From: Undaria pinnatifida
Lineage: Eukaryota; Sar; Phaeophyceae; Laminariales; Alariaceae
DNA: 64,000 nucleotides
NCBI GenBank assembly: GCA_012845835.1
Contig: JABAKD010000029.1
Location: 6,916,905 to 6,980,904, forward strand
Direction: 5' to 3'
Shown here: piece by piece, positions 1-11,648 of the stretch
Layout of the letters: every line of letters begins with the position of its first letter
Numbering within the stretch: position 1 is the stretch's first letter
Translations under genes and position numbers: made by a program
Notes under the pieces: model-generated
What the model saw: the letters and a program-made list of their open reading frames with translations, nothing else
Told to the model about the DNA's origin: nothing
The model's database searches: none

Positions 1-412
1 CAACCTACACCATCTACGCGTTTCTATCCACTCACCCCACATGCACGCCCTCGCCCATACCCACGCCCATTGGGCCAAGGCTACCGTATTGTAGTATCAT
101 GCTTCCTTTTTCACCGCTGTATTCTGAGCCACTCGCGCGAGCGACTCTGTACCTCCACAGACGAAAATACTTTTTGTTTGGATTATTTTGCTTTGCACAG
201 GGTAGCTAACCATTCCATTGCCGATTTTCGTTTCGCAAATCAAAACAACTCGCCAAAACTTAACACCGCGCGCGCAAAGAAAGGAACAGCGGGGGGGGGC
301 GGGGGGGGGGGGGGGGGGTCACCCGCGCGAGTGACCCCGAGCCACTTCAAAACAAAAAAAGTCCCCTAAAGGGAGACCCTTACGGTACCGTACTCTGGGT
401 CATTGACCCGCA
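1..412. other. Left-edge non-coding stretch with G-run and palindromic repeat
   Basis: I see no supportable exon here. It holds a G-rich run at about 290-318 followed at once by a palindromic motif (TCACCCGCGCGAGTGA, about 319-335) and an A-rich stretch. The same motif order recurs at 14068 and 20748. The next exons of the NHL gene, which runs leftwards, must lie here or beyond the edge, but none could be identified. Confidence 0.5.
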
Positions 413-741
413 CCCGCGACGATAGAGGTAAGCTAGGACTTTTCGCTTGAAATGTTTTCTGAATGATGTTTTCCTCTTGACCCCAAATCGTCGGAAATAT
501 TATCATAGGTCATTTTTTTTTTTTTGCGTGATTCGTTGCTTCTAACCTAATGATATAGCCCAGATTATGGGACTTTTCATCCGGGTGTACTCAAGAAGCA
601 GTTTTATTCTTCTGCCACAACAATTTTTTTTTTTCGGTTTTGCTGGGGTAAGACATGTATCTTGAGCTCCTAATTGAGGAAACCCCCTCTGAAAGAAAAA
701 CTGGTGACGGACCTCTATCGTGGTGCTCACGCGTCCAACCG
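413..741 (+). mobile_element. MITE copy A (GCTACGATAG-TIR family)
   Basis: Non-autonomous TIR element of about 330 bp. The left end reads CGCGACGATAGAGGTAAGCT and the right end reads ACCTCTATCGTGGTGCTCAC, so the ends are inverted copies. The interior starts with the same order of words as copies B and C: a TTTTCG..TGAAATGTTTTCTGAAT block, then a GACCCCAAATCGTCGG block. There is no coding capacity. It lies downstream of the last visible NHL-gene exon and may sit in an intron of that gene. The target duplication could not be decided. Confidence 0.7.
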
Positions 742-850
742 CAGAAGCTATTACTCGCCCCACCCCCCCAACACGCATCTTCAATTTAATAACGATATGT
801 CCATATCCTCACCTTGCCTCCTGTCCCAGCCGATTTCGAGATCGCGCCAC

Positions 851-3800
851 CTGGGGTGAGCCTTCTGATCTTTCCCCCGTGGAACTCGGCCACATAGACC
901 GCGTCGTTCCCGTCGATCGCGATGCCTTTCGGGAAGGCTAGGGACGCCGAGATCGCCCTCCCATCGTCGCCCGATGAGGAGGACACGCCAGAGTCCCAGC
1001 TGCCGGCGACGAGGCGCACCTTGGCGTCCCCTCCTCCCTGAGGGAAAATGCCCTTCAGAACCACGCCCTGGGTGATGAATTGGGGTGTGGAAACATGAAT
1101 GGGGTTGTTGTACCAGGTATGTAAGTGCTTCTACGTGTAGCGAACTATGGGTTCCGAATCTGACGGTTTGTTGCTTTCCTATCTACTGCGGAAATGCGAA
1201 CGCCTTTTGGAGTTGCAGAGTCCGATGTAGCAGTACGGGGCGGGGAGGGGGGACTGATTCCACGATAGCCACCATCCAAAACCAGCGATTTTCTTCAATG
1301 AACGTTCCATGGCCGCTCGGCACGAGGACGGATGCTATGAAAACAACGTCTCTTCAAATATATTGTGTTGCAAAGGAAGGGGCTGGGGTGGCAAGGGACA
1401 CCGTATTTCAGGAGATACGGCCGGGAGCTGGTTTCGAAATCGGCGTTTTCGTTGAAGAAACGTTGGGGGGGGGGGGATACCGTAAAGAACGAGTCGGGGT
1501 TGACAAAATGTTTTTGCCAATTTCAAACAAAGACAGACACGGATTGAATGAGAGGACACGTCGATGTGAGCAAAGCGGCATGCCCCCAACAACGCCTATG
1601 GACTGCACGGTATGTATATAGACACGCTTCCATATTAAATACGTGAGAAGATGGCGGCTCGTGAGTGCACCCCACCCCTTCCTAGCCATAGCACGCAATC
1701 GTTCCCGCAAGAGTGCTCACAAGAGACGCCCAGGGCTAAGGTAGGGCGGACATTTTTTTTTTTCGTTTTTTTTGCAATGGCCCGGGGACTGGTTCCACGT
1801 TTTTCTTTTTACCGAACGTTTCATGGCTGCTCGACACAAGGAAGGATACAGTTGAAAAAAAAAAACTACCCATATATTTCCTTGGGTGCAAAGGTCTGTC
1901 GATCAATGACGTCGGGGTGTCGAGGGACCACACCGCATTTCAGGAGATACGACCGGGAGCTGGTTTTGAAACCGGCGATTTCGTTAAAGAAAAGTTAGGG
2001 GGGGAGGGCTACCGTAGAACGACCCCCGGGGTCACCCACGCTCAAGTAACCCCCCCCCCTGTTATTTTGCTGTGTTCAGCTCCGTGATGCTTTAAGTTGA
2101 CGATCTTGAGGGTCCACAATGGAAAGGGTAAGCTGCACACTGCGCCAAAACAATCGACGCGCGCACGTGCGCTCTACGACATACGGAGGAGTGCGCCACT
2201 GTTTTTGAGAGAGACAGGTCCCTCGCTTTCGGAGCTTAATCAGACCTCTCCCTCTCGATTAATAAAACCGATTTGCAGCAAGAGTAAGACGAAAAAAACT
2301 TGCCGACCGGATGAAACATCTCCCGTGGTTGACGCGTGCTACGATAGAGGTATATAGCAGTTTTCGTGTGATATGTTTTGTGAATGACGGGGCTCCTTAA
2401 CCCAAAATCTTCGGAAAATACGCCCCATTTATTTTGTTTTAGGCATGATTCTCGTTGTGTACCTGGGCGCCAAGGGCGCCAAGGATTTTTTTTATCCGCG
2501 GTGTCAGCAGATTTATTTTTGTCGAAATCAGTTCTCGGGATGAGAGGTCTTAAGCTCCCCCCAAATTGAGGAACACCTCAGAACAAAAGTGGTGCACCTC
2601 TATATCGTATCACGCGTCTACGCTCGTTTAGCCAGTGAGAGACAGGGTCACTCGAGTGCGAGCGGTGGAAACCCGGTAGTGTAGAATGGCGGTATTAACA
2701 TCCCCCATACTAATGGCATGCCGCTTCGACACACAAAATGCCTTGTTAGGCGGTCACTTTTTTTTGGGGGGGGGGCGGGGGCGGGGGGGGTTGCACAGTG
2801 GCATATGCGAGTGACCCCCGTGTCCCTTTACGATCTTCAGCCTGTGTGCGCGTGCTGTTTTTTTATTTTTTGCTACTACTTTAACCCGCAATGGTATGGG
2901 TAAGTTACGATGCGCCAAAAAACCATCGCCTACAGATAAGGGTCTTGTTGAGCTGTACAGAATCACTCGTGCGTGTGGCTCAAACAACTCGGTATTGAAA
3001 ATGTCTGTGGGTATATCATAGCACGCCCCCTACTCTGGCCTTGGTCAAGAGAAGAACATATATGTCTATTATAATGTTGATGATCGAGAAAAATCGTCCT
3101 TCTTTGGTGTTGAAGGGTTATTCTCAGAGTTCTTAGAATCGAAAGCTTTATATTCCCAGCCAAAATAATAACTTTCGTACATGGATATTGTTTTGGAAGT
3201 TTGTACTCAAAACACGCAGGCGCTCTGTCATAAGTATTTCAATTTTTTTCAGCAGGATGCAAAATCCGCGGAGAGCTTTCTCTGGCGTGTATGTCTTTAG
3301 GGAAATCCGGCTTTTTTATCTAGAAAGTTTCTGGAAAATTTGGATATTCTTGACAAAAAGCTTCGCTTCGACAAGAGTATGGCCTTTCTATTATTCCTTA
3401 GAAAAAGCTCACCTGCACGTAGGTGGTCATGTAGACGATGCCGGAGCTGTCGACAGCCAGACCCCAGATCATGAGCGGCGCGTGCACTTGGTCCCCTTCC
3501 TTGAAGCTCATGTTGCTCATGTTCCATTCCAGCTGTCGTTAGTAATAGCGTGGTGGAGATGGACGGCAACATGCCACAGCAAGGGGTCATGTCGCGGTGA
3601 CGGGGGGGGGGGGGGGGGGGGGCTACTCATGTGTTGCGCTTCCACTTAGTTATTGGACCATTGGCCACGCACCCTATTTGAGACGACGTACCGTTCCTTT
3701 CCCTAGTAGAGACACCACCAACAATTGAGCGTTCATTACGCTTTTTCGATGTATTACAATATCTACCTGTTGCTAATCTTATAATCTCCTTCCTGTTTGG

Positions 3801-6001
3801 CCGTCTGTGGCCACCATTAATCTCCCCTAAAATGGCGATCGTTTCCTCGCTACTCTATCTATGGCTACTAAAACGTTGGCACGTCACATCCTTCCATTTT
3901 CCTTATCTCTTCCTCAAGCGCAGGTGCGTTCCTCCGTGTACACTTCACGCCCAGCCACTTTATTATGTGGGTTCTACTCTCGCCTGCGTTGCCTCAAAGA
4001 CAGCTCTGTGCACCTTCGTTTCCTCCATCCGGCTACTGGTATACCTCTTTATTCTTTCTGGCAGGTCCAGCTGGGGGGGTACTCATTTGTCGCTTGCCCC
4101 TTGGTCATTGCACCATTGAACCACGCCCCCCGTTCGAGACCGAGCACCGTTCTTACTCCCAACAGAGGCACCACCAAGAATTGGGTGGTCATTACGTTTC
4201 TTCCCATGCCTGATACTAAACATTTAGTGCGTAATGTTATCCTCTTGCTGTTTCGCCGTCTGTGGCCGCCGTCGATCTTCTAGGACAGCACCACAGGGAG
4301 GGCTCTAGGGACCAACTTTTTTCTGGCTGACCGTGGTTCTTCCACCGATGAACTATCCGATATATATATAGGCAGTCCCACTTGTTTTTTTCATAATCTA
4401 GTGCTCAGTGTTACACGGCAAGAGTTGGAGTATTGAGCCAACTACACGTTCCTCGCCAATGGTCGGGACTCAGGACTACATACCATAATCGTACGTTCAT
4501 TGCGTGCTGCCCACTCCGAGTCTACTGGTGCTGCCATTGGCTTAACTGCTTCCACGGCTCCACGATTTATGTGCAGCGATAGCCGCGGCATACATCACAT
4601 GGCAGAACAAAATGTATCGCGTATGGCACGGTGGATACAAACACGCCTGCCTGGGAAGAGTTCACCAACAACTACCGGGTGATTGGAGAGTATTCCCTTC
4701 TGTTTGACCGCGGCCTGGAGAATGGCGCGATGCCTTTAGTGTGAGAGCAACAGCAACAACTAATTGTTCACCTGGTTGTCGAAGCTACCATCCGCCTTTC
4801 GGATGAGCCTGATCAGGCCCGCGTGCCCTCTTGCCACGTACACGTCTCCCGTGATCGGGCATATCGCCACCCCCGGCAGGAAGGGACCAAGATCGCTCGC
4901 CAACGGCACCGCCCGGCCGGTCCCGGGGCCGTACCCCAACGACGACGATGGCGTTGTTGTTCTAGAAGATGACGGCGATGATGCTGATGATGATGAACCA
5001 TCTCCCAAGTTCACAAGGGTTGGGATGTCTGCAGCGGAGCCACCACCAGAGGCACCACCATACCATCCTAGGCCACCGCCACCGCTGGTGCCCCTGGTGC
5101 CGGTAGAAGTGGTGGCGGGAGAAGTAGTAGAGCTATCGTCTGTGGAGTACCCGGTCGACATCATGTCAAACACAGGAGCCCGCCCGCCCTCCATCTGCAG
5201 GAAGAACAGGGCGCCGGTCTCCGAAGCGGAATCATCCATTGTAAAAACCAAGTTATCGTCTGCGTCGACCGTCAGCGCCAAGATGGCGCCGGGTCCGGTG
5301 TAGACCAGGGCATCCTCGACCCCGCTCGTGACGCTGGCACTCCTGAACGGTGACTGGCCGGTGGTGCGACCGGCGTAGTACAGCGACTCGGCCGAGTTGG
5401 TCGAGGCCCTGCGGATGGAAGCCCCGACCCCCATTACCATACCCAGCGAGTAGAAGACGTTTCCCTGTTTTTTGGGGTGTGATGGGGAAGGGGGGAGGGC
5501 GGGGGGGGGGGGGGGGGGGGGTGAAAGAGCGCAGCGGGAGGATCAGGCGAAGAGAGAAAGAGGGATAAGTGGAACGACAGATGTGCGCAACTGAGCACGA
5601 GGTAATATTCGCGATCCTGATGGGGGACAGAGCTCACGAGCGAACGTCTTCAGAGCCGTCTCAAGGTGCAACACACTTACATGCGAGTCAATGGCAACAG
5701 CCTCTATCCGGGCGTCTGCCGTGGCCATCGTTTCGATCGTTCCTGATGGGTACTCCGGCACACAGGCAGGCACCGCGGCGCCACCACCCCCTTCACCACC
5801 ACCGCTGCTGCCGCTGCTGCTGCCACTGGTGCTGCTGTGGCTGCTTCCGTCTCCTTGGCTACCCCCGTTAATACTGGCGAGGCCGTCATTGTCCCCATCC
5901 ACCACGTTGTTACCGCCATCACCACCAGTCAAACCCCCGTAGTCGTCATCATCGTCGTCATCGTATTCGCCATCGTTATAGCTGTTGTCGTAATCGAGGT
6001 T

Positions 6002-6033
<32 letters not shown>

Positions 6034-9000
6034 TGACATCGTAGTCGTCGTTATCGTCATCGTTATTGCCGTTGTTGCTGCTGTTGCCATTAGTGTCGAA
6101 CGAGCTGGCGTTGTCGTAGTCGTTCGCATGCGGAACGCTCGCAGCGGTTGTCGCTTCTCCCAGCGGCGGTGGAGTTAACACGATGTCCTCCTCGTAGTGG
6201 TTGTTATCGCCCGCGGAACCCGCCGACCCCGGCGGCGACACCGACAGCAACTGACCCGTCGGTTGCAAGCTGGGAACGTCGTACTTGTCCACCACAACCG
6301 CCACGGGGCCGAGTGGCAACGTGGGACTGGGTGGGGTCACCTCGGGGGAGGTCGCGACCCCCACGGAGTTGCTGCTGCCATCGTGCGTAGGTGGCGTTGC
6401 TTGCGTTGCTTGCGTTGCTTGCGACGTTGGTAAGGCTTGCGGCGCTGGTAATGTTGGCGACGGTGGGGGCCCTTGCCACGCGACTACAGGCGTCGGGATT
6501 GGGTCTGATACTGGTGGTGTTGCCGCCGGGGGTCCCACGTCGGCCGTCTCCCTTACTGGGGAAGACGCCGCCACGACATCTGGTGCGTCGGCACATCTGG
6601 TGTATTTTTCCTCGCAGAACCCGGAACAGCAAGCCTGGATCGGCGTTTTTGTTGGAGTTGCCGTTTTTTTTTTTCAAGATTTTTGACGCGTCAGTCAGCC
6701 ACCGCACAATTGAAGGGAGGGGGGGGCGGGAGGGGGGGGGGGGGGGGGGGGGAGGGAGGGACGGGGTTGTGTGTTGGTTTCTGTAGGCCAGAAGTCTCAA
6801 GTCAAGACGCCTGCTACGATAGAGGTGTCAGTTTTCGTGTGAAACGTTTTCTGGATAACGGGGCTCTTTGACCCTCAAAATCGTCGGGAATACCCCATTT
6901 TCTTGTTTTTCCACGATTCTCGTTGTACATCTAGTCCATGGGATGTTTCATCGGGTAGCAATTTTACTGTTCTTTACTCCTAATAACTTTTTGTGAGTCG
7001 GTTCTTAAGCTCTGAAAGTGAGGGTCCCGACCTCAGATAAAAAGTGGTGCTCACCTCTGTCGTGCACGCGTCTACTTCGTCGTCGTTCATGGTAACTTTT
7101 ACAACACCAAGTTACTGTACAATAGCGCGTACTTAACGATAACGTAAAAACGCAACTTGGTGGGCACTCCCACGATGGGAGGGGGAGCTGGGAATAGTCT
7201 TGTGGCTGCCGGTGATTTAGGGAGTCCTCTCAAATACAATCGACAATGCCGGTAAGGACCATCGACAATGTCGTTAAGGACCATTTTATTTTGAACTGTT
7301 GCCGTACAAGTATACATATACTATTTTCAGCTTGGTAGACGGGTATTATTTAAGCGCTAAATCATTCTCTGGCGCTTAGCGAGGGGCTGATCGTGCGTTT
7401 TGCGTTAGGTTGGTTCGAAGCTTTGCTATATATTGCCGGTGAAGTTATTGGAAAATATGTAGCCTACGACGCATCTCGAAGCCGAGCAATACATTATCAT
7501 TGGACCACTTGGAACAATAGGCCATTTGTTGGTGTAGTGTCCAGACCTGTAAATAAATCCCAAACCCCGTTACTGGCAACTGCGACACCGATGGGGATAT
7601 ACTGCTGCACTCTTTGCCTAAGCACTCATTGTTGCTCGAGCAGATATTGAATAACGCAGCACCCCCGACTATTTTAGACCACGCGTGCGTGCCTCGGCAC
7701 CATGCAGATCCAGCGGAGACACCAACAGGAACAGAGCAGCGCCACCTGCATCAACACCAAGATCATCAACACCGCCCACTACATCAACACACCACCAACA
7801 CCAACGTCCACAGCACCAACCAACACAACACACCAACGCCACATCAAAACCAGATGATAAATGATAGTCAACGCCACACAAAACATCACTATTGACGGCG
7901 CACCAACACGCCATCACACCGGTAACCTCAAAAACACACCAGCAAAATAAACCCTCCAAGACCAACACACCGCGCAAATGAATGACAACCTCGCCGACAA
8001 AGGACACCGATCCAACACCACCACCAACATTGACATTCCACACCTCACGACTGATCATGATCTAAAAGACGTTGTGCAGGATCTGCGTATGTATACATAG
8101 AGAGTGCAACCAGATCCAACCCAAGAATAACGAGTGCGCTAAATAGATTATACAGATCGCACGGCTCCCACCCGGTAGGGTGAGCTATTATTAGACCACC
8201 CAGATCTTCCCTGAAATATCGACATCACATCAAGTGGGGATTGATGGTCTACCCTACGTGTTCACCATTTATTTCCAACATTGTGCTCATATACGTAATC
8301 AGATAGTCTATACGTATGCCATTGATCTGGCAGATCTCTTTACGTGGCCACTTACGTCGTCGGAATCGCATGGCGTCGCGAACGGCTTGCAGCACACGGT
8401 CTCCCCTCCGGAGAAAGGAGTAGCCTGGCACTGGGTCCAAAGTCCGGACGCCTGTAAATGCGGTGGTCGGTTGGTTGGTTGGAAGGTTTTGGATGGGTGG
8501 TTGGTTGGTTGGTTGGTTGGTTGGTTGGTTGGTTGGTTGGTTGGTTGGTTGGTTGGTTGGTTAGTTGGTTGGTTGGTTGGTTGGTTGATTGGTTGGTCGG
8601 TTGGTTGGTTGGATGGTTGGATGGGTGGTTGGTTGTTCGGTTGGCTATGGTGGTTGGTTGTGTGAGTGGTTGGGTGGTTGTTTGCCAATAGGTTGGTTCA
8701 TTGGATGGGGGTTGGTTCATTGGTTGGTTAATAGTTGGTTGGCTGGTTGGTTGAGTAGCCATAAATGCAAAGGGTACAACCGAAAACGCAATGCCGCGTG
8801 GGGAGTTCGCTGCGCACGGCGGTGGCCTTGTTTGGGCAGATGTCCGTACTTACGTAGCGATCCGCTTGCTGCATCTTTCAGCAGGTTCGTTCATTTTTGC
8901 CAGTCTACAGTGTACCTGGTCCCGCATGTAAACGCCGATTGTAGAGACATTTATGTAATGTGTAGTCTAGACTTTTGTTTTGTCCTTTTTTATGTTTGCC

Positions 9001-9774
9001 ATCCGATAATGCGCAGCATGAGCTTCAACGTTGACCACGCACGAAACATTCCCGGAGAGAGCACAGAAGAAAACCAGGGCAAATCCACAATAATAACGGG
9101 ACATTGATGTGAGCACGAGAGCCGTACGTATGTTTATGAGTAATAATAGGTGTTGCTGTGGTGGTGTTGTTGTACTGTATGCTCAGCCGTGTTTTTTTTT
9201 TCTCGCTGGCCTCTGCTGCGACGATTCAAACATTCGTGCACCATTCAAGCAACGAACACGCACCTAACTATTATTGATCACTTGTTTTTACAAGCAGTAC
9301 GGACAATCATCTCTGGCCATTAGACTATAGGACACAATCAATCACACTCAAAAAGACAACTACTGCTGCAGTCTAGACTAGTCAAATGTTGTTGTGCCCA
9401 CTTTGCTTTGCTTTGAATTGCTTACCGCGGACAATAATAATGCTTACCGTGAACAACCCGGGAGCGCAGTCGCCCGCCGTGAAGCACTCCGCAGAGAGGC
9501 TCAGGTACCCCGCGCCTCCATCCCCCGCCCGAAGGTGTCGACCTTCTTCATGGCCCGACGACCGGCCCGATCGGCCTAACCGGCCTGCCGCTGATGCCGC
9601 GCTCATTGTGTCTCCCGCGTCCTCGTCACCTCTTCGGCTCGGCGCGTCAGACACTGTTCCTACGGCTAGCCCGAGCATGGAGGCGATGCCCTCTTTGAGG
9701 ACAACCGACACGCACGGGGCAGCCATGAGCAGCATCGTGTGCAGGCGAAGCACCGACCGCATTCGGCCCTTCAT
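851..9774 (-). CDS. NHL-repeat / beta-propeller protein, probably secreted (multi-exon, continues past left edge)
   Basis: Read from right to left. Exons supported by GT..AG borders and phase are 5464-4772, 3532-3413 and 1067-851. A long exon, about 6596-5681, joins them in phase. Probable upstream exons are 9774-9448 and 8451-8356. NHL-type repeat cores are visible: AVAIDSH joined to GNVFYSLG across the 5681/5464 junction, [50 protein letters not shown] and [24 protein letters not shown]. Each follows the family pattern of a hydrophobic stretch, D..GN and an aromatic strand. NHL repeats fold as beta-propellers for protein or ligand binding, so no enzyme activity is implied. The 9774 exon begins with Met and a hydrophobic segment ([12 protein letters not shown]), which suggests a signal peptide. 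The 8451-8356 exon is Cys-rich. The long exon is Pro-rich, then Asp/Asn-rich, then Gly/Ser-rich. The link between 8356 and 6596 is unresolved: the phases need at least one unseen exon. The last exon ends mid-codon at 851, so the gene goes on to the left. Confidence 0.72.
2329..2616 (+). mobile_element. MITE copy B (GCTACGATAG-TIR family)
   Basis: The best-preserved copy of the family, about 288 bp, in the intron between the NHL exons 3532-3413 and 1067-851. The left end is GACGCGTGCTACGATAGAGG and the right end is CCTCTATATCGTATCACGCG plus TC, an inverted repeat of about 22 bp with few mismatches. The interior carries GACGGGGCTCCTTAACCC and TCTTCGGAAAATACGCCCCA, words that recur in reverse complement in copies D and E. 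No open reading frame is evident. Confidence 0.8.
5681..6596 (-). CDS. NHL gene, low-complexity exon
   Basis: This exon of the NHL gene has acceptor CACCAG before 6596 and donor GTAAGTGTG after 5681. It encodes a Pro/Thr-rich stretch with an ATQATQATQ triplet, then an acidic block of long Asp runs mixed with Asn and Tyr (codons around 5940-6070), then a Ser/Gly-rich linker. It ends in the first half of an NHL repeat (AVAIDSH) that the next exon completes. The acidic block is written almost wholly with GAC/GAT/AAC triplets, so replication slippage probably expanded it. A second possible acceptor lies at 6579. Confidence 0.62.
6806..7075 (+). mobile_element. MITE copy C (GCTACGATAG-TIR family)
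   Basis: About 270 bp, same orientation as A and B, upstream of the low-complexity NHL exon. The left end is GACGCCTGCTACGATAGAGG and the right end is CACCTCTGTCGTGCACGCGT. The interior keeps the TTTTCGTGTGAAACGTTTTC and GACCCTCAAAATCGTCGGGA blocks. It is non-coding. Confidence 0.78.
7718..8048. repeat. CAC/AAC-rich low-complexity stretch
   Basis: Degenerate CACCAAC-type sequence with no fixed period. The reading frames across it give only low-complexity products, and I see no exon in it. Confidence 0.55.
8356..8451 (-). CDS. Cys-rich 32-codon exon, probably of the NHL gene
   Basis: The sequence has an AG acceptor (TTTACAG) before 8451 and a strong donor (GTAAGTGG) after 8356. It spans exactly 32 codons in one open frame, with four Cys in a pattern C..8-10..CC....C (WTQCQ, TVCCKPF, TPCDSDD). 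It joins in phase to the end of the signal-peptide-like exon 9774-9448, which also carries two Cys. Together they look like a small disulfide-rich extracellular module. I do not recognise the module. Membership of the NHL gene is inferred from strand and order only. Confidence 0.45.
8461..8758 (+). repeat. (TTGG)n tetranucleotide array
   Basis: About 300 bp of TTGG repeats with scattered point changes, purest at 8500-8600. It lies in the intron upstream of the Cys-rich exon. The long Trp/Leu/Val/Gly reading frames across it are by-products of the repeat. Confidence 0.9.
9448..9774 (-). CDS. Candidate first exon with signal peptide
   Basis: Starts at ATG 9774 and runs 109 codons to a donor GTAAGC after 9448. 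Residues 1-35 hold basic residues and then a hydrophobic run ([12 protein letters not shown]), like a secretion signal. The rest is Ser/Ala/Gly/Asp-rich and ends with two Cys. It is the only signal-like exon upstream of the NHL exons on this strand, hence the proposed gene start. An alternative is that the exon begins at an acceptor at 9809 (TATTAG) and is internal. A 21-base to 50-base exon-like piece ending at 8854 (donor GTAAGT) could lie between this exon and 8451. Confidence 0.45.
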
Positions 9775-11646
9775 CGGGGGTGCTGATGACAATGACGGCG
9801 TTCTGAAACTAATATCTACACCTACCTGGTGGACTTGTTGGTGCGTGTGGATAACTATATAGTCTAGACTAGAGTCTAAGTCTGCAGTTGAGCGGGTCGG
9901 CAATGGACAGCTTTTTCTTGTGAAAACTACTTTCGGGTAGCTAGCTGACAACAAGGGGAAGATGTTTCGCTCTCTCCGGGGGGGTCAGTCCGGTCCAGTC
10001 TCACTAGACGTTTTCCCTTCTCGGTGAGCGTATGACGTACTCCGTAGACGGTCCGCACTTGAGCCCTCGCTAGAGTTGACAGTGCGTACGAGTAGACGAT
10101 TGTCGGTTGTTTTCCCAGTTGACTTAGTAGGATCTACAGCAGTGCGTACTACTACAGCAGTACTGTTATGCAGCAGCAGACGATGGGGTTTTTTTCCAGT
10201 GCCGCAAAGAGAGCTTGTGGGTCGGCCTGATCTTGCAGCGCTGTGCGTCTTCTAGCGCGCTAGCCCTGGCATCTGCTTGGCAAAATAAGCATGTGGCCCA
10301 AGGGTGCGGGAGAGGACGAGGATGAAGTCGAAGGGATGAAGAGTGTGGTAGAAGTAGAACGGAAATCGTGGTGTATCGTGACGTGTACGGTTTTTGCGCA
10401 TTGCGGCCGGGCTGTTGCTAGTCGGCTGGAAAAAAACTGAACCGAAAATAATCCAACCACTCATCATCGTGCATCGTACGGGATATGATACGAGGATTGG
10501 TTGAAGATGCGCCAATAGGAACGCCAGTTTGCGGTTCAAATTCCAATTCAACCAAAACATGCCGGTACCACCAGGTACGCATCAGGTACGCATCATGTCA
10601 AAAGACGAAAAAATCGCAATGAACACTGCTGTACCGTGGACTCTCATTCGTTGTATAGCCTGTACTAATATAGCCGACCATGTCACCAGAAAGATATGTT
10701 TCGTCTCGAAATGGGCATATACATGTGGTTCATACTCATGCTTTAAGTGCATGCCATGCATGCCATACATGAATGGATGCTTCCGAGAAGGTACTGCTCG
10801 ACAGTTTTCTGTGGAAAGTATGCAACTAAAACTGCTGCATGCCAAGTACACAGCATGCGTACCAGTACAGTGATACACCCGGCAGGCCGAGATACCCCTG
10901 CCGCCGTCTGTGGGTCTCCCCTCCCTTGCCAAATAGCCAGTACCCAGGCCTCCTATGCCTGCTTTCTCCTGCGATTCCCAAGCGCTTCACGGGCGGACCC
11001 GTGGGACCCCTCCATTTCGTCGATATGGCTGAAGAAGAAGGCGGGCAACAAGTAGGCCTTCTGAGCACTTTTTGGGAAGTCAGTAATGAATGACACAATT
11101 TCCGCAGGATGCCGACGAACTCATCAATACGGCAGTCTTTGGAAGCTCCTTTCCGAGCACCACGAATCACCCTCCAAGCCTACAAAACGTGAGCAAATCC
11201 GCACCCTTTTGGGGGGGCAGCTTTTTTTGCTTTTCCGAAGTGCTCAGAAGAAGGTCGGCCTTTTCGCCCACCACGTTGTATACTACATGCAGTATGTCCT
11301 ACGCAACAGGGGGGGGAGGGGGGGTCTCGTCCACCCGTGTTCATGCGCGATTTTACAGCGAGCTGTTATTTATTTATTTTTTGTTTGTTTTTTGCCCATT
11401 CTCCTCCTTCCTGACCTCCTAAATATCTTGGCATTTTTTTCCTTTCTCTCCTTCTCCCGCCCTCCTAGACACACGTAACTCAGATCCATCCGGGGACAGA
11501 CCACGAGGCTACGATAGGGGGCGGGCGGGGGGGGAAGTACCTCCCCATGTTCACCACCGAATTTTCACCACTCACCATCAACTCATCGCACACGAGACTC
11601 GTGTGAAACAACTGTATCTAATGAACAAAAAGAGAGTACCAGTCAG
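9775..11646. other. Gene-poor interval with one exon-like stretch
   Basis: No confident gene. On the minus strand at about 11170-10950 there are two short stretches with ordinary protein composition (for example DEFVGILRKL and AYLLPAFFFSHIDEME). The second starts after an AG at about 11064 and ends in a stop near 10955. They could be the last exons of an unrecognised gene, but no complete splice pair was found. The rest is AT/GC-mixed non-coding DNA with repeated GGTAC words around 10560-10600. Confidence 0.3.
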
Positions 11647-11648
11647 TA

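Noticed and set aside
8234-8762. Gly/Trp/Leu- and Gln/Pro/Thr-rich reading frames
   Set aside because: By-products of the TTGG tetranucleotide array in an intron.
10529-10932. Overlapping 114-116-codon frames on both strands
   Set aside because: No domain, no splice context and antisense openness. Likely chance.
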